Assembly: GCF_014077095.1 (NCBI RefSeq)
Contig: NZ_JACGVG010000029.1
Span: 153,103-217,102, forward strand
DNA from: Colwellia sp. MB02u-6
Lineage (GTDB): Bacteria; Pseudomonadota; Gammaproteobacteria; Enterobacterales; Alteromonadaceae
Direction: 5' to 3'
DNA: 64,000 bases
This document shows, in pieces, positions 26,563 to 35,840 of this stretch; the stretch's first letter is position 1; every line of letters starts with the position of its first letter. Under the pieces are notes generated by a model that was not told where the DNA came from, did no database searches, and worked only from the letters and a program-made list of their open reading frames with translations. Position numbers and translations under genes: made by a program.

Positions 26563-27459
26563 ATGAAAAAAACACTGGCCGGATTTTTTACCGGAAGTGC
26601 TATTGCCGTGATCATAATCATAGCTACCACCAGCTATCAGCTATATAAGAACAAATATGCCACGATTGATGCTCAACTAAATGAAATATCAGGTATTGAG
26701 TTTGATAAACACAATAAACTCTGGGCAATCAATGATGGTGGCGACCAGGCAAAGTTATACCAGCTAAATAAAACGGGTGGTATTGATAGAGAAATTACCA
26801 TTACTAACGCTACAAATATTGACTGGGAAGATATGACTCAAGACGATTTTGGTCATTTCTTTTTAGGCGACTTTGGTAATAATGATAATCTGCGTAAATG
26901 GTTAACGATTTATAAAATTGAAAACCCGATCGATATAAAAGGGGAAACAACGCAGGCAGAAATTATTAAATTTAAATACCCTGAACATACCAGTTTTCCA
27001 CCTAAAGCCGATGAAATGGTATTTGATGTTGAAGCTTTTGTTTTTTATAAAAAGAACCTTTATTTATTTACCAAAAACCGTACAGTACCTTTTAATGGTA
27101 TAACTAGCTTATATAAAATTGGTGCTTATGCGGCTAATTATGATGCAGAAAAAATAAGTAAATTTAAAACCTGCACTATTGCCGAAAAACTCTGTTGGAT
27201 AACGTCAGCGGCTTTAAGTCCGAGCAAAAAAAAACTGGTATTGCTCGACTCGCAACGTATTTGGCTGTTCGAAAATTGGCAAGGTGATGATTTTTTCTCT
27301 GGAGATAGGTATCGCATTGATTTAGGTATTGTGACACAAAAAGAAGCGATAACCTTTCTTAATGAAGAGGTCATTGTTTTTACTGACGAAGAGTTTTTCG
27401 GTATTGGCAGGAACGCCTACGAAATAAACCTTAATGATGTCGAAAAACATAAATTTTAA
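26563..27459 (+). CDS. Membrane-anchored beta-propeller-like protein, function unknown
   Basis: The ATG at 26563 begins a signal anchor (MKKTLAGFFTGSAIAVIIIIATTSY). A TTG-started frame from 26404 would add a second hydrophobic helix and is less likely. The rest reads as repeated beta strands: NEISGIEFDKHNKLWAINDGGDQAKLYQLN, DWEDMTQDDFGHFFLGDFGNN, FDVEAFVFYKKNLYLFTKNR. This resembles secreted propeller proteins of the SdiA-regulated/phytase-like kind. Asp-rich loops may bind Ca2+. Divergent from the TPR lipoprotein across about 230 bases. Confidence 0.72.
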   Translation: MKKTLAGFFTGSAIAVIIIIATTSYQLYKNKYATIDAQLNEISGIEFDKHNKLWAINDGGDQAKLYQLNKTGGIDREITITNATNIDWEDMTQDDFGHFFLGDFGNNDNLRKWLTIYKIENPIDIKGETTQAEIIKFKYPEHTSFPPKADEMVFDVEAFVFYKKNLYLFTKNRTVPFNGITSLYKIGAYAANYDAEKISKFKTCTIAEKLCWITSAALSPSKKKLVLLDSQRIWLFENWQGDDFFSGDRYRIDLGIVTQKEAITFLNEEVIVFTDEEFFGIGRNAYEINLNDVEKHKF

Positions 27460-27558
27460 GCATTAAAGATGAGCAGCTAAATAATTAACTTCCTGATTGA
27501 TGACCGCTATATACCTATATATTCCGTGTCTTTTTTATAAAAATTTCTATGTGAAATA

Positions 27559-28316
27559 ATGCGTAGTTCTATAAAGACGGAACTCGCTGGTTTTGCCAAA
27601 GGTAAAATTATTAACTACAAACCGTGGACTGATAGTGAAGTCTCTATCACGGTAAAAGCTGAGATTGGGCCTTATGTTGCTGGACAATTTACTAAGTTGG
27701 CCCTACCAGATGAAAACAGTAACTGGCTTAGGCGCGTCTATTCATTTGTTAACTCACCAAATCATAGCTTAGGTGTAAATTTTATGGAGTTTCTGATAAT
27801 AGATGTACCTGAGGGAAGTTTGAGTCCAAAACTGGCCCAGCTTCATCCAGGTGATAGCATTTATGTTGGTGACAAACCCAGTGGTTTTATGACATTAGAT
27901 GAAATCCCTGAAACAGCGACCAACCTTTGGTTACTGTCCACGGGTACAGCCATTGGGCTATTCCTTTCAATATTGGCTGAAAAAAAACCAACATAGGATT
28001 TGATCACGTTATATTAGTCCATGCCGTTCGTACCCAACAAGAATTAGTCTATCAAGTATTGATTGAAAAATTACAACAGGCATATGCGGGCAAACTAAGT
28101 TACCTGCCGATAGTTTCTCTTGAAAATCATCAGCATATAATTTCAGGGAGAATTCCTTCCTTGTTAAAGGATGCTAGCTTAATGCGAGCGGTAAAATTAA
28201 CACCCGATAAGCAAAATTGCTTTTTCTATTTATGTGATAATCCCGCCATGGTGCATAACACACGAGATGTATTACTTGAGCTATATTTTCAAAAACACTT
28301 AAGACGCGCTTCGTGA
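27559..28316 (+). pseudogene. Ferredoxin/flavodoxin-NADP+ reductase, frameshifted in an A8 run
   Basis: The first frame (27559-27996) encodes the FAD domain (GPYVAGQFTKLALPDENSNWLRRVYSFVNSP; KPSGFMTLDEIP) and the start of the NADP domain (WLLSTGTAIGLFLSIL), then stops. Moving one frame at the eight-A run (27980-27987) restores TNIGFDHVILVHAVRTQQELVYQ and on to the normal C-terminus at 28316. Together they give the usual fpr length of about 250 aa. The FAD motif appears as RVYSF rather than the common RxYSx. It is either a recent pseudogene, a sequencing slip or, less likely, a slippage-translated gene. Confidence 0.85.
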
Positions 28317-29024
28317 CATTTTAGTTTTGAAAGCTATTGGTAGTTGCTTACTCAGCATAATTAAACCAAGGTAAAGAACTCACCTAGCAAACGAGTTCAT
28401 TGGGTCAGTAATTGCCTTAATCACCTAAAAAATTACAACTTTTTCATCTGTCCATGTGATTATTTTTAATACAAAAATAAATTTTACACTACCTACCACA
28501 GTTAAACACTAAATCTAATCGGATAATCTTTTGGTTCAAAAGCCATAAATAAACTCACTTATAGCTTTGTTAATCGTCAACTTTATTAGTCAGTTTTTAG
28601 CATCTTATAATGATGTTACCCTGTGCTAATTCAAACCAAAATTCACAAGTATCAGTAAAGATAAAATATCATAAAAGCCCGGTACTACCGACTCAATGGT
28701 AAAATAATTCATTCTCAATCAAGTTATTTGACTACATTCTTGCACTTAATAACTCTATACATAACCTTTTTTAAATATCAGGCTTTATTAAAAACGTAAT
28801 GAAACAGCCAATAATAAAAAAATAGACTCGGTTAATAAACAATATTCAGTTAAGTGAATAATCACACCCTTAAATAATGGAGTTATTAGAGTTACCTTAC
28901 TTTAACCACAAGGAGTTACCGGGGTTATTTGGGACTATTCTTGATAACCCTTAGGGTTACCCCTGCATTTACAGATTGAGGTCTTGGGGTTATGCTTGGT
29001 ATAGATAAGATAGAGGACAAAGCT
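28317..29024. promoter_or_regulatory. Intergenic region with inverted repeats ahead of hicB
   Basis: No gene is visible in most of these 708 bases. At 28922-28960 lies GGGTTAT ... ATAACCC (28922-28928 and 28944-28950), followed by another GGGTTAC, all about 65-100 bases before the HicB start. Antitoxins of this type usually repress their own promoter through such repeats, so this is a candidate operator. No hicA-like frame was found in the region. Confidence 0.35.
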
Positions 29025-29438
29025 ATGAAATATCCAGTCTTGGTTTTACGCAATAACGATGATAAAAGTCATCTGCTTTCAGTGGTTGATTTACCGGGTT
29101 GTCAGGTAAAAGCAGCGACCATGGACGAGGGTTTTTTATTGTTACATGCCGCAATGATCTCACACTTAAACATATTGGTTGAATACGGTGAAAAAGTGCC
29201 ACAGGCAAAAACTATTGAAGAGCATATGTTGTTGTCTACTGCCGTCTCACCTATTTGGGCTATGCTTGATTTTGATATTATCCCCTACATGGGGAAAAGC
29301 CATAAAATAAATGTAACCTTACCTGAACTATTAATAAAACAAATTGATGATCGGGTGGCTAAATCTTCAAATTACAAAACACGTTCTGGTTTTATTGCCA
29401 TAGCATGTTTAACCGAGTTAAATACTAAACACAATTAA
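29025..29438 (+). CDS. HicB-family antitoxin-like protein without a visible HicA
   Basis: Predicted 137 aa. The N-terminal half is the HicB partial RNase-H-like fold (MKYPVLVLRNNDDKSHLLSVVDLPGCQVKAATMDEGFLLLHAAMISHL). The C-terminal half has a DNA-binding ribbon-helix-helix (KINVTLPELLIKQIDDRVAKSSNYKTRSGFIAIACL). AGAGGA sits before the ATG at 29025; the in-frame ATG at 28992 is less well placed. No HicA toxin (about 60-80 aa dsRBD-like) is adjacent on either side, so it may be a solitary antitoxin or a regulator. Confidence 0.85.
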   Translation: MKYPVLVLRNNDDKSHLLSVVDLPGCQVKAATMDEGFLLLHAAMISHLNILVEYGEKVPQAKTIEEHMLLSTAVSPIWAMLDFDIIPYMGKSHKINVTLPELLIKQIDDRVAKSSNYKTRSGFIAIACLTELNTKHN

Positions 29439-29570
29439 ACGACCTGAAACTAACGTTTGAGGTCGTTGTTCTAGCTGAGTTATATTGAATATAAAAACCA
29501 ACAATGGTTAAAATTATCTTTATAAATCAAGTAATATAATACCACTTAATGAATTTCAAAGGCTAAAAAA

Positions 29571-30314
29571 TTGACCATTAAAAATGCAAATTTACTACTA
29601 TTAAGTAGCTCTCGTGTTGATGATACAACCTATTTACAACATGCATTGGCCTTAATAAAGGCAAAGCTTACGGGGGTTACTGAATTATTATTTATTCCTT
29701 ATGCCGGTGTGACAGTAAATTACGATGATTACACGGCAATGGTGCAAAATGCATTAACTGAGCTAGACATTAAAGTAACCGGTATTCATCAGTATGCTGA
29801 TCCCGTCAGCGCCATTAATGCCGCGCCAGCAATAGCGGTTGGTGGTGGTAATACTTTTAATTTATTGCATCAGTTATATCAAAATAAGTTAATTAAAGCC
29901 ATTCAAAGCAAAGTAGCACAAGGCACGCCTTACATAGGTTGGAGTGCAGGATCAAATATTGCGGGACTTTCTATTCGCACGACAAATGATATGCCAATTA
30001 TTGAACCTGAAAGTTTCAATGCGCTGCAACTTGTTGATTTTCAGCTGAATCCACATTATACCGACTTTAACCCTCCGGGTCATAATGGCGAAACTCGTGC
30101 ACAACGTTTAGCCGAATTTATGGTGCTAAACACGACTACAGCCATTGTTGCGATTGTCGAAGGAACAGCGTTAGATATTAAGCAAAATACCATTAAGTTA
30201 GTATCGGGCTTAGCTGAGATAAAAGGCTCCGCAACTGCCACTAATGGTTTTTTATTTAGGGCAGGTAAAAAAACTATTATCACAACTGAAGACAACTTAG
30301 ATTATCTTTTATAA
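29571..30314 (+). CDS. pepE: Dipeptidase E-like serine peptidase (S51 family)
   Basis: Hydrolyses N-terminal Asp-Xaa dipeptides in the cytoplasm. The S51 nucleophile elbow [13 protein letters not shown] is clear, with the preceding [18 protein letters not shown], substrate segment [26 protein letters not shown] and the acidic VEGTALDIK. Length 247 aa is close to the family. The start is a TTG (29571); no ATG fits the conserved N-terminus [14 protein letters not shown]. It stands alone. Confidence 0.9.
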   Translation: MTIKNANLLLLSSSRVDDTTYLQHALALIKAKLTGVTELLFIPYAGVTVNYDDYTAMVQNALTELDIKVTGIHQYADPVSAINAAPAIAVGGGNTFNLLHQLYQNKLIKAIQSKVAQGTPYIGWSAGSNIAGLSIRTTNDMPIIEPESFNALQLVDFQLNPHYTDFNPPGHNGETRAQRLAEFMVLNTTTAIVAIVEGTALDIKQNTIKLVSGLAEIKGSATATNGFLFRAGKKTIITTEDNLDYLL

Positions 30315-30440
30315 CTTTTATAACTTTTATATCTTATAAACTCGATATAAGTGATGTATGTGACTGTCAAATAAAGCTCACTAGGTTGAAGCTAGCAAAG
30401 ATGTTCGCTGTAGTGGCATAATTAATGTGGCCACTACTAA

Positions 30441-30570
30441 GAGCGGCCGCCACAGTGGTTATTTGTCATAATAGATTGTCTTTTTAGAGACACTAAGCTG
30501 TATTAGTTCAAACTTGAATTAATAGCTTTGGCTTTATAGGTTTTGATCAAGACTGACAGACGGAAAAGCC
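30441..30570. repeat. Copies of two dispersed repeats also found beside the integron
   Basis: 30499-30570 (TATTAGTTCAAACTTGAATT ... TTTGGCTTTATAGGTTTTGA, AAGACTGACAG) matches 56779-56850 closely. 30441-30475 (GCCGCCACAGTGGTTATTTG) resembles 57602-57625 (GCCACCACAGCGGTTATTCG). No gene is evident in the gap 30315-30863 apart from these. Origin unknown; they look like leftovers of the same element. Confidence 0.5.
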
Positions 30571-30863
30571 ACCTTTGCCGATATACGTCAGGTACTAAAA
30601 GCCCCTAGAAGGATGTCTCTATGTGCTAATAGCAGACTTACAAAAGTGCAAATGACTGTATGTTCCAAAATGGAACCAACTGAATAGTGCAAAAGTCGGC
30701 ACAATCCTGAAAAATTTTGTTTATTTATCATATTGACGCGTACATTAGTTTGGATTCTATGTTCTTTTCTATGTCGATTGCCAACATCATTGGCTTATAC
30801 ATGCTAGCCCCTCAGATTAAACAAGATTTACACATTCACCAAAAAAATATTCGGAGTCAAATA

Positions 30864-32000
30864 ATGAATTGCATAAAGTTAAGAAAAAAGTTACATCAGC
30901 ACCCTGAGCTTTCTAATAGCGAGGTCGGCACTGCGGCTCGTTTAGTTGAATATTTAACACCATTGGCACCCGATCACATTATTACCGGTATTGGTGGTAC
31001 AGGTGTCGCGGTTTGTTTTGGTGACGGGGCAACAGGGAGCACGGTAATGTTACGATGTGAACTCGATGCCCTAGCCATTACTGAAACTAATACTTTTGAT
31101 TATCGCTCAATAACGGCAGGAATATCCCATAAATGTGGCCATGATGGCCATATGGCAATACTAGCTGCAGTGGCTCAGTATTATGCTAAAAACAGGCTGG
31201 AAAAGGGCCGGTTGATCTTATTGTTCCAACCAGCAGAGGAAACGGGTGAAGGGGCAAAAAAAGTACTCGAAGATAAAATAGCACAGCAATTTAAGCCAGA
31301 TTTTGTATTTGCGTTACACAATGCTCCTAAATATCCAATGGGCGGAGTATTAATCAAAACCGGCACAATCTGTTGTGCATCCCGTGGGGTGATTATCCGC
31401 TTAACGGGGAAAACAGCTCACGCAGCACAACCGGAAACAGGAAACAGTCCAACTAAGGCTGTTTATCAGTTACTGCCGTTATTTGAGCAATTGCCAATGT
31501 TAATTAACAGCCAAAGTGACTTTACTTTTGCAACTGTTGTTGGCGTCAAATTAGGCGAAAAATCCTTTGGCACCTCACCCTCTGAGGCCGAAATATATGT
31601 TACGCTGCGCAGTGAACATAATAATGAAATGAAACGCTTAGTCGATATTGTCAATGACAAAGTCATAGAGCTAGCAATACAGCACAAGCTAGCTTATTCA
31701 ATTGAAAGTGAAGATGTTTTTGATGCAACTGTCAATCATGAAGCGGCAGTGGAAATTATTACCAGCGCTTTGAGTGAAGAACCTGTTCATCTCACACCAG
31801 ATCCCTTTCCTTGGTCAGAAGATTTTGGTCAGTTTACCAAACTGTATTGTGGCGCATTATTTGGATTAGGTGCAGGTGAGGACACTCCAGCATTACATAA
31901 TTCAGACTATGATTTTCCAGATCAACTCATTGAAACAGGCAGTCGTTATTTTATTAAAATCACAGAACACTGTTTTAATATTAAACCACCTGAAACATAA
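30864..32000 (+). CDS. M20 family amidohydrolase (N-acyl-amino acid/hippurate hydrolase type)
   Basis: Zinc-dependent peptidase-like hydrolase, 378 aa. MNCIKLRKKLHQHPELSNSEVGTA is the family start. Metal and catalytic residues appear in CELDALAI, ISHKCGHDGHMAILAAVAQYY, LLFQPAEETGEGAKKVL and FALHNAPKYPMGG; the dimerisation domain contains TGKTAHAAQPETGNSPTKA. The ATG at 30864 has GGAG eight bases before it and gives the standard N-terminus; the upstream frame from 30717 adds about 50 unlike residues. Only 18 bases separate its stop from the mobile element behind it. Confidence 0.92.
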   Translation: MNCIKLRKKLHQHPELSNSEVGTAARLVEYLTPLAPDHIITGIGGTGVAVCFGDGATGSTVMLRCELDALAITETNTFDYRSITAGISHKCGHDGHMAILAAVAQYYAKNRLEKGRLILLFQPAEETGEGAKKVLEDKIAQQFKPDFVFALHNAPKYPMGGVLIKTGTICCASRGVIIRLTGKTAHAAQPETGNSPTKAVYQLLPLFEQLPMLINSQSDFTFATVVGVKLGEKSFGTSPSEAEIYVTLRSEHNNEMKRLVDIVNDKVIELAIQHKLAYSIESEDVFDATVNHEAAVEIITSALSEEPVHLTPDPFPWSEDFGQFTKLYCGALFGLGAGEDTPALHNSDYDFPDQLIETGSRYFIKITEHCFNIKPPET

Positions 32001-32756
32001 AACTGGGGTCAGTAAAACTGGGGTCAGGGTCGACTTAACTCCTACAACCCAGTTAGCTTCTTTTTTTTCTGCGGGTGGACTGGGCGACCCATTTTTTTGT
32101 TCTCTCATTCTTCTGCCTGTTAAGGCTTCGATCTCTTGTTTGAATTGATCATTACCAATAGCCATTCCCTTGTTTGAATTAACGCGAATATCTGCAAGTA
32201 ATTTAGCTTCTACGTGGGATGTAAATAAGGCGCGATAGACCGTCTGGCGTTGTATGGCATTGCTATGCAGCGCAAGATATATTGGGTGTGGTGTACATAA
32301 GTCAGAATCTTTTCCAAAGCCATTAATCTGATAGCTTGACCAATGATAGTCAGCAGGGTCTTCAATCATGTTTGCTCTAACGGGGTTAAGCTCTATATAT
32401 CGATAGAGCTGCAAAAGGTAATCTTCGACTTGTACCAGGCAAGACTTATAGCGGCCTTCCCACAGTGTTCCTGTACGTCCATAGCAACAATTAAAATAAC
32501 GCACATACTGCCTGCCTAAAGATTGCATCATCAAACTGATACTATTGCTCATGTGAGGAGTACACAGTATATGCACGTAATTGGTCATCAATACCTAGGC
32601 GTGAATATCGACCAAGTATTTTTTAGAATATGCTTTTAACCAGCTTATATAACTTGCGAAATCTTGTTCGCTGGCAAAGCATATTTGGCGATTATTTCCG
32701 CGTTGGATAATGTGTTGAGGAATATTTACCGGGCTGACTCGGGGCAATCTGCCCAT
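31902..32756 (-). pseudogene. REP-associated Y1 (IS200-like) transposase, inactivated
   Basis: From ATG 32756: MGRLPRVSPVNIPQHIIQRG, then NNRQICFASEQDFASYISWLKAYSKKYLVDIHA, then a TAG where family members have Trp, then VLMTNYVHILCTPHMSNSIS and the helical region with YIELNPVRANMIEDPADYHWSSY. The catalytic HxH is changed to YVH, so one metal-binding His is lost, besides the nonsense codon. The downstream frame stays open past the left inverted repeat as far as 31902, overlapping the amidohydrolase end; that tail is probably not native. Confidence 0.8.
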
Positions 32757-32851
32757 TTGTTTACATCCATGTAAATTGACGAAATTAAAGTATAGCGCAT
32801 AGCCCAGGATTTAGGATTTAGGATTTTAAGTTAAGTTGACCCTGACCCCAG
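32018..32851 (-). mobile_element. REP-type (TnpA-REP, Y1) element bounded by 20-bp near-perfect inverted repeats
   Basis: CTGGGGTCAGGGTCGACTTA (32018-32037) is matched in inverse orientation by TAAGTTGACCCTGACCCCAG (32832-32851), with one difference. A partial extra copy (CTGGGGTCAGT) precedes the left end. Between them lies a Y1 transposase gene on the minus strand. The GGGGTCAGGGTC ends are typical of this transposase group. Ends appear intact, but the transposase is dead. Confidence 0.75.
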
Positions 32852-32921
32852 CTTTAATAACAAAGACCAAATAAAGCCACTTAACCAATTGAATTAAATG
32901 TATTTTATTTGCTTTTTATTC

Positions 32922-33067
32922 AGGGTGTATTACTGAGAGGTCTTAGTAATACACCCTAATATACATGTGATTTAGCATTACTAGCTTCTAATACTTTGAA
33001 AGTATGTAGTATTAATGTTAATTAAGTGTTAATTATGGTCCGTGTGTTACTGATACGTAATAAACTG
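32922..33067 (+). promoter_or_regulatory. attI-like leader of cassette array 1 (no integrase attached)
   Basis: It opens with the palindrome AGGGTGTATTACT ... AGTAATACACCCT (32923-32957) and ends AATAAACTG at the junction with TTAGGCG (33067/33068), the usual G^TTRRRY cassette boundary. Order, length (146 bases) and sequence blocks (CTTCTAAT, TATTAATG, TTAATTATGG, TACTGATACGTAATAA) parallel the leaders at 46662-46810 and 58836-58983, though more diverged. It serves as recombination target and probably carries the promoter of the array. Upstream homology is cut off by the transposon at 32851. Confidence 0.6.
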
Positions 33068-33093
33068 TTAGGCGAATCGAGGAGTTTTCAAGT

Positions 33094-33366
33094 TTGGCAT
33101 ACTTATTTGATGATAAAGAAGCCGATGAGTTTTTCATTTTAACCGAACAAGCTGTATCAAAAATGCTCAATTTAAACCATCCACTAGACGTGACAGAAAA
33201 GAGATTCCCTAATAATAGTGAAGTGATAAATTATCTTTTGGAAAACTCTGATTTAATTGAAAAATTAAATTCACATAAACTAAGAGTAGCTTTTGTTATT
33301 GGTGTTTTATTATTAGGTGCTAGTGTGGTATTTAAGAAAAACTTAGCATCTGAAAAATTCGCCTAA
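33094..33366 (+). CDS. Cassette 1a: small protein with C-terminal membrane helix, unknown function
   Basis: First cassette after the array 1 leader. 90 codons from a TTG start, with GAGGAG 9-14 bases ahead. The body is acidic (YLFDDKEADEFFILTEQAVSKML ... VINYLLENSDLIEKLNSHKL) and ends with a single hydrophobic helix, RVAFVIGVLLLGASVVF, then KKN. It is probably tail-anchored in the inner membrane. No family recognised. The stop lies inside the start of its attC site. Confidence 0.6.
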   Translation: MAYLFDDKEADEFFILTEQAVSKMLNLNHPLDVTEKRFPNNSEVINYLLENSDLIEKLNSHKLRVAFVIGVLLLGASVVFKKNLASEKFA

Positions 33367-33457
33367 CAAGCGTTCAAACGGGCAAAAAACAGTTGGCTTT
33401 TTCACTCCGTTCACAATTTCATCCAACAAATTTTTAGCCGCTTAAAACGGCGTTATA
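33361..33457 (+). repeat. attC site of cassette 1a
   Basis: It runs from GCCTAACAAGCG to GGCGTTAT. The inner boxes AGTTGG and CCAAC pair around a central loop, as in a folded attC. Confidence 0.85.
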
Positions 33458-33484
33458 TTTTTATCAAATTAAGGTGTCTTAATT

Positions 33485-33730
33485 ATGGATGAGTCGAAAA
33501 ATGAGCATGTTTATTGGAGATTTATAAAAACATTAATCACAATATCTTTATCAACAGCGTTGCTTGAGCTTTCTGGTGTAGATGCAACAAAAGCAAATAT
33601 TTTTTCATTTAATAAATTTTCATTTGCAATATTAATTCTGCTTTCAGTGTGCATTTATACTTTTGATAATATACTTAAAAGTTTTGTAAAATGGTTTAAA
33701 TGCAAAAGTAAAACAGTCTTGAGCAATTAA
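33485..33730 (+). CDS. Cassette 1b: two-helix membrane protein, same family as cassette 3a
   Basis: 81 aa, two probable membrane helices (TLITISLSTALLELSG; FSFAILILLSVCIYTFDNIL) and a basic tail. It is clearly homologous along its whole length to the first cassette of the complete integron at 59016-59252 (shared LLELSG-DATKAN-FSF-KFSFAIL). Even the untranslated leader TTATATTTTTATCAAATTAA is identical. Function unknown; small paired-helix proteins in integrons include toxins, immunity and phage-defence factors, but nothing here decides it. Confidence 0.75.
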   Translation: MDESKNEHVYWRFIKTLITISLSTALLELSGVDATKANIFSFNKFSFAILILLSVCIYTFDNILKSFVKWFKCKSKTVLSN

Positions 33731-33734
33731 AAAT

Positions 33735-33808
33735 ATAACAAGCAAATTAACAAGACAAAAACAGCGGGCCATTGCTTCGCAATTTTAGCCCATTATTTGG
33801 GCGTTATA
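33735..33808 (+). repeat. attC site of cassette 1b
   Basis: Short attC, ATAACAAGCAAA to GGGCGTTAT, with inner pairing boxes GCGGGCC and GCCC. It resembles the attC of cassette 3a, as expected for the same cassette. Confidence 0.8.
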
Positions 33809-33825
33809 TTTCAAATGGAGTTTGG

Positions 33826-34323
33826 ATGAAAATCATCAAAATAGTTATTACTACGATCGCCCTTTTTTTTTCTTTTCTCTTATTTAGTAATGATCTTAAT
33901 ATGGCAGGGATATGGATTGGAGAAAATATCACTGCTACTGAGCACCGAAAAATATATACCGTCAGAAAAGAAGACGGATACTATTATTCAAGACATGAAT
34001 ATTACCAAGATGGTGTTATGAAAAGGTGGTTACATAATTACGGTGTTTGGGGACAAACTGAAGATAAACTCTGGACAGATTTTGTGGTGTACGCAAGTGC
34101 TACAAGTGTTAAAAACTTACCTGATTGTAATCCACCAAGGTTTAACTATATCGTTCAATCTATCTACCAGAACAAAGCTACTTATGTAGCTGAACGTGAT
34201 GGCGTCGAGTACACCATGGAGAGAATAAACAAATTGACGACTGAGTTTTTTACTAATAATAAAGTTCTCCATGAGTTCGCTTTGGAGAAAATTGATCAAT
34301 ATAAACAAAAGTGTATAAAATAA
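33826..34323 (+). CDS. Cassette 1c: exported protein of unknown function
   Basis: 165 aa from the ATG at 33826, which has TGGAG just before it; the longer upstream frame is inside the attC site. The signal peptide MKIIKIVITTIALFFSFLLFS is followed by NMAGIWIGENITATEHRKIYTVRKEDGYYYSRHEYYQDG and other beta-strand-like segments, so a small lipocalin-like barrel is possible. Two Cys (DCNPP; YKQKCIK) could pair in the periplasm. Not recognised. Confidence 0.65.
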   Translation: MKIIKIVITTIALFFSFLLFSNDLNMAGIWIGENITATEHRKIYTVRKEDGYYYSRHEYYQDGVMKRWLHNYGVWGQTEDKLWTDFVVYASATSVKNLPDCNPPRFNYIVQSIYQNKATYVAERDGVEYTMERINKLTTEFFTNNKVLHEFALEKIDQYKQKCIK

Positions 34324-34324
34324 A

Positions 34325-34422
34325 TATAACAAACTGTTAAACAAGGACAAAAACAGTTGGCTTTTACTCCTTCGTTGCTAATTTTAGCGAACTATTTTAT
34401 TGCCTCTTAGCGAGGCGTTGGT
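34325..34422 (+). repeat. attC site of cassette 1c, end of array 1
   Basis: ATAACAAACTGTTAAACAAG to GAGGCGTTGG, with inner boxes CAGTTGGC and GCGAACT. The final box reads GCGTTGG, within the G^TTRRRY rule. No further cassette follows; 34423-34764 holds no gene. Confidence 0.82.
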
Positions 34423-34764
34423 ATGACTCCCCACGTCAAGTTAAATACACTGATCCTTATTCATTAATTAAGAACCATTGTATTCACTTTTAGTATTAAG
34501 TGAGTTAACGCATAGAAAGATTCAGCAATTGTTGATTTACGCTAGAACCTAATCACCTCCCTGATGCATGAACGGCCTTTTAATTGAACGACAGTCAACG
34601 GCAACTTTGAGCTTATTGCTGACTGTCAGGAAGTGTTTGAGTGTAACTAGGCACTTGAAAAATAAAACTATAAAATGATGTTTCTACACCTAAATCAGCA
34701 ACTTCCTATGAAAAAAGGAAAGCATACTAACCTTTATGTTTACTCAGTTTATGTCTCCTCTGCA

Positions 34765-35268
34765 TTATTTTTCATCATCATATTCATGTGATTTACCCTC
34801 CTCTGCATTATGATTCATCATTTGCTCCATCATCATTTGCATCATGTTCATGTGATTTTCCATCATGCCTATACGTTTTTCCATACTCATTTCTTTACTC
34901 TTGTTCATTTGTGCCATGCCCCCTTTACTTCCCATCATGCTAGCTTTGCCCTTCATCATAGGCATGTCTATTGGCATCCTATCCAAGTGTTGTTTCATCA
35001 TATCCATGTGTTGTTTCATCATATCCATATGTTGCTCCATCATATCTAGATGTTTATTTGGATCCGTTTCTTTTTTAATATTTTCCATTAATGATTGCAT
35101 CTCTTGCATATGTTGATGCATTTTCATCATTTGGTCATGATTCATCATTCCCATCATGCCGCCCATCATCTTACCTTCATCTTTCATTTCAGCTTTATGA
35201 TTATCATAGGCAAATACCGGTGAAGCCAATACACTAGCTATAACTATTGCTTTAATTACTGTTTTCAT
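34765..35268 (-). CDS. Exported methionine-rich protein, possibly copper binding
   Basis: The signal peptide MKTVIKAIVIASVLASPVFA leads to a mature chain of about 147 aa dominated by Met, His, Lys, Glu and Asp: GKMMGGMMGMMNHDQMMKMH; near-perfect repeats of MMEQHMDMMKQHMDMMKQHL; NHMNMMQMMMEQMM. Met-rich exported proteins of this composition bind Cu(I)/Ag(I) in the periplasm (compare PcoE/CopB Met tracts), which is an analogy only. No copper genes flank it. Ribosome site AAGGACGAAC before the ATG. Confidence 0.75.
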   Translation of the reverse strand: MKTVIKAIVIASVLASPVFAYDNHKAEMKDEGKMMGGMMGMMNHDQMMKMHQHMQEMQSLMENIKKETDPNKHLDMMEQHMDMMKQHMDMMKQHLDRMPIDMPMMKGKASMMGSKGGMAQMNKSKEMSMEKRIGMMENHMNMMQMMMEQMMNHNAEEGKSHEYDDEK

Positions 35269-35398
35269 AAGTTCGTCCTTTTTTCATGGTTGTAGTACTA
35301 AATTTTTCACACCAAATTTTAATTATGCTTAACGTTATTATTAATAATAGCGATAGTGAACACTCTTTAAGCTCTACTACTTCCTGCTTTCCTTACAT

Positions 35399-35436
35399 GA
35401 GTAGTTATTAATATCAGTCGTTATTAATAACTACTC
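35399..35436. repeat. Perfect 14-bp hairpin in the 35269-36206 gap
   Basis: GAGTAGTTATTAAT (35399-35412) pairs with ATTAATAACTACTC (35423-35436). It is AT-rich, without a T tract, about 130 bases upstream of the Met-rich gene's start. Apart from this and the IS remnant, the 938-bp gap holds nothing recognisable. Confidence 0.45.
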
Positions 35437-35840
35437 AACGTCCTGGAACTTTGTGATAATTTACTATTTCTACATCAAAGTTCGTTTTTTTTTAAGTTAT
35501 GTTGCTTTTAACTGATATTGAGTTACTTCCCTTAAAGCTGAATCACCATTAACTTATTTAATCTATTTATTGATTTTTAACCATAACCAAGTTTAAATTT
35601 CAGTATAGTGTTGCCAAAAACTTATGCTCACTTATTTCAAGTCCAATCAGTCTAAGCAATAATTAATCAATCTGTCCTAGTAAGAAAAATAATTCACGCA
35701 TTTGTGGTTGCTGCCAAAATGCTTTCCATTGGTATGAACATAAGTGTTTTAGCTTTGTATGCTATATGTTGCTGATCAAATTTGGAGATAGCTGTTTTTT
35801 TCTTACTGTAAAACAAGGCAATAATTGGTTAATATTTACG

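Noticed and set aside
34810..35116. Plus-strand His/Ile-rich frames opposite the Met-rich gene
   Set aside because: Mirror images of the ATG-rich (CAT on the complement) repeats of the real gene.
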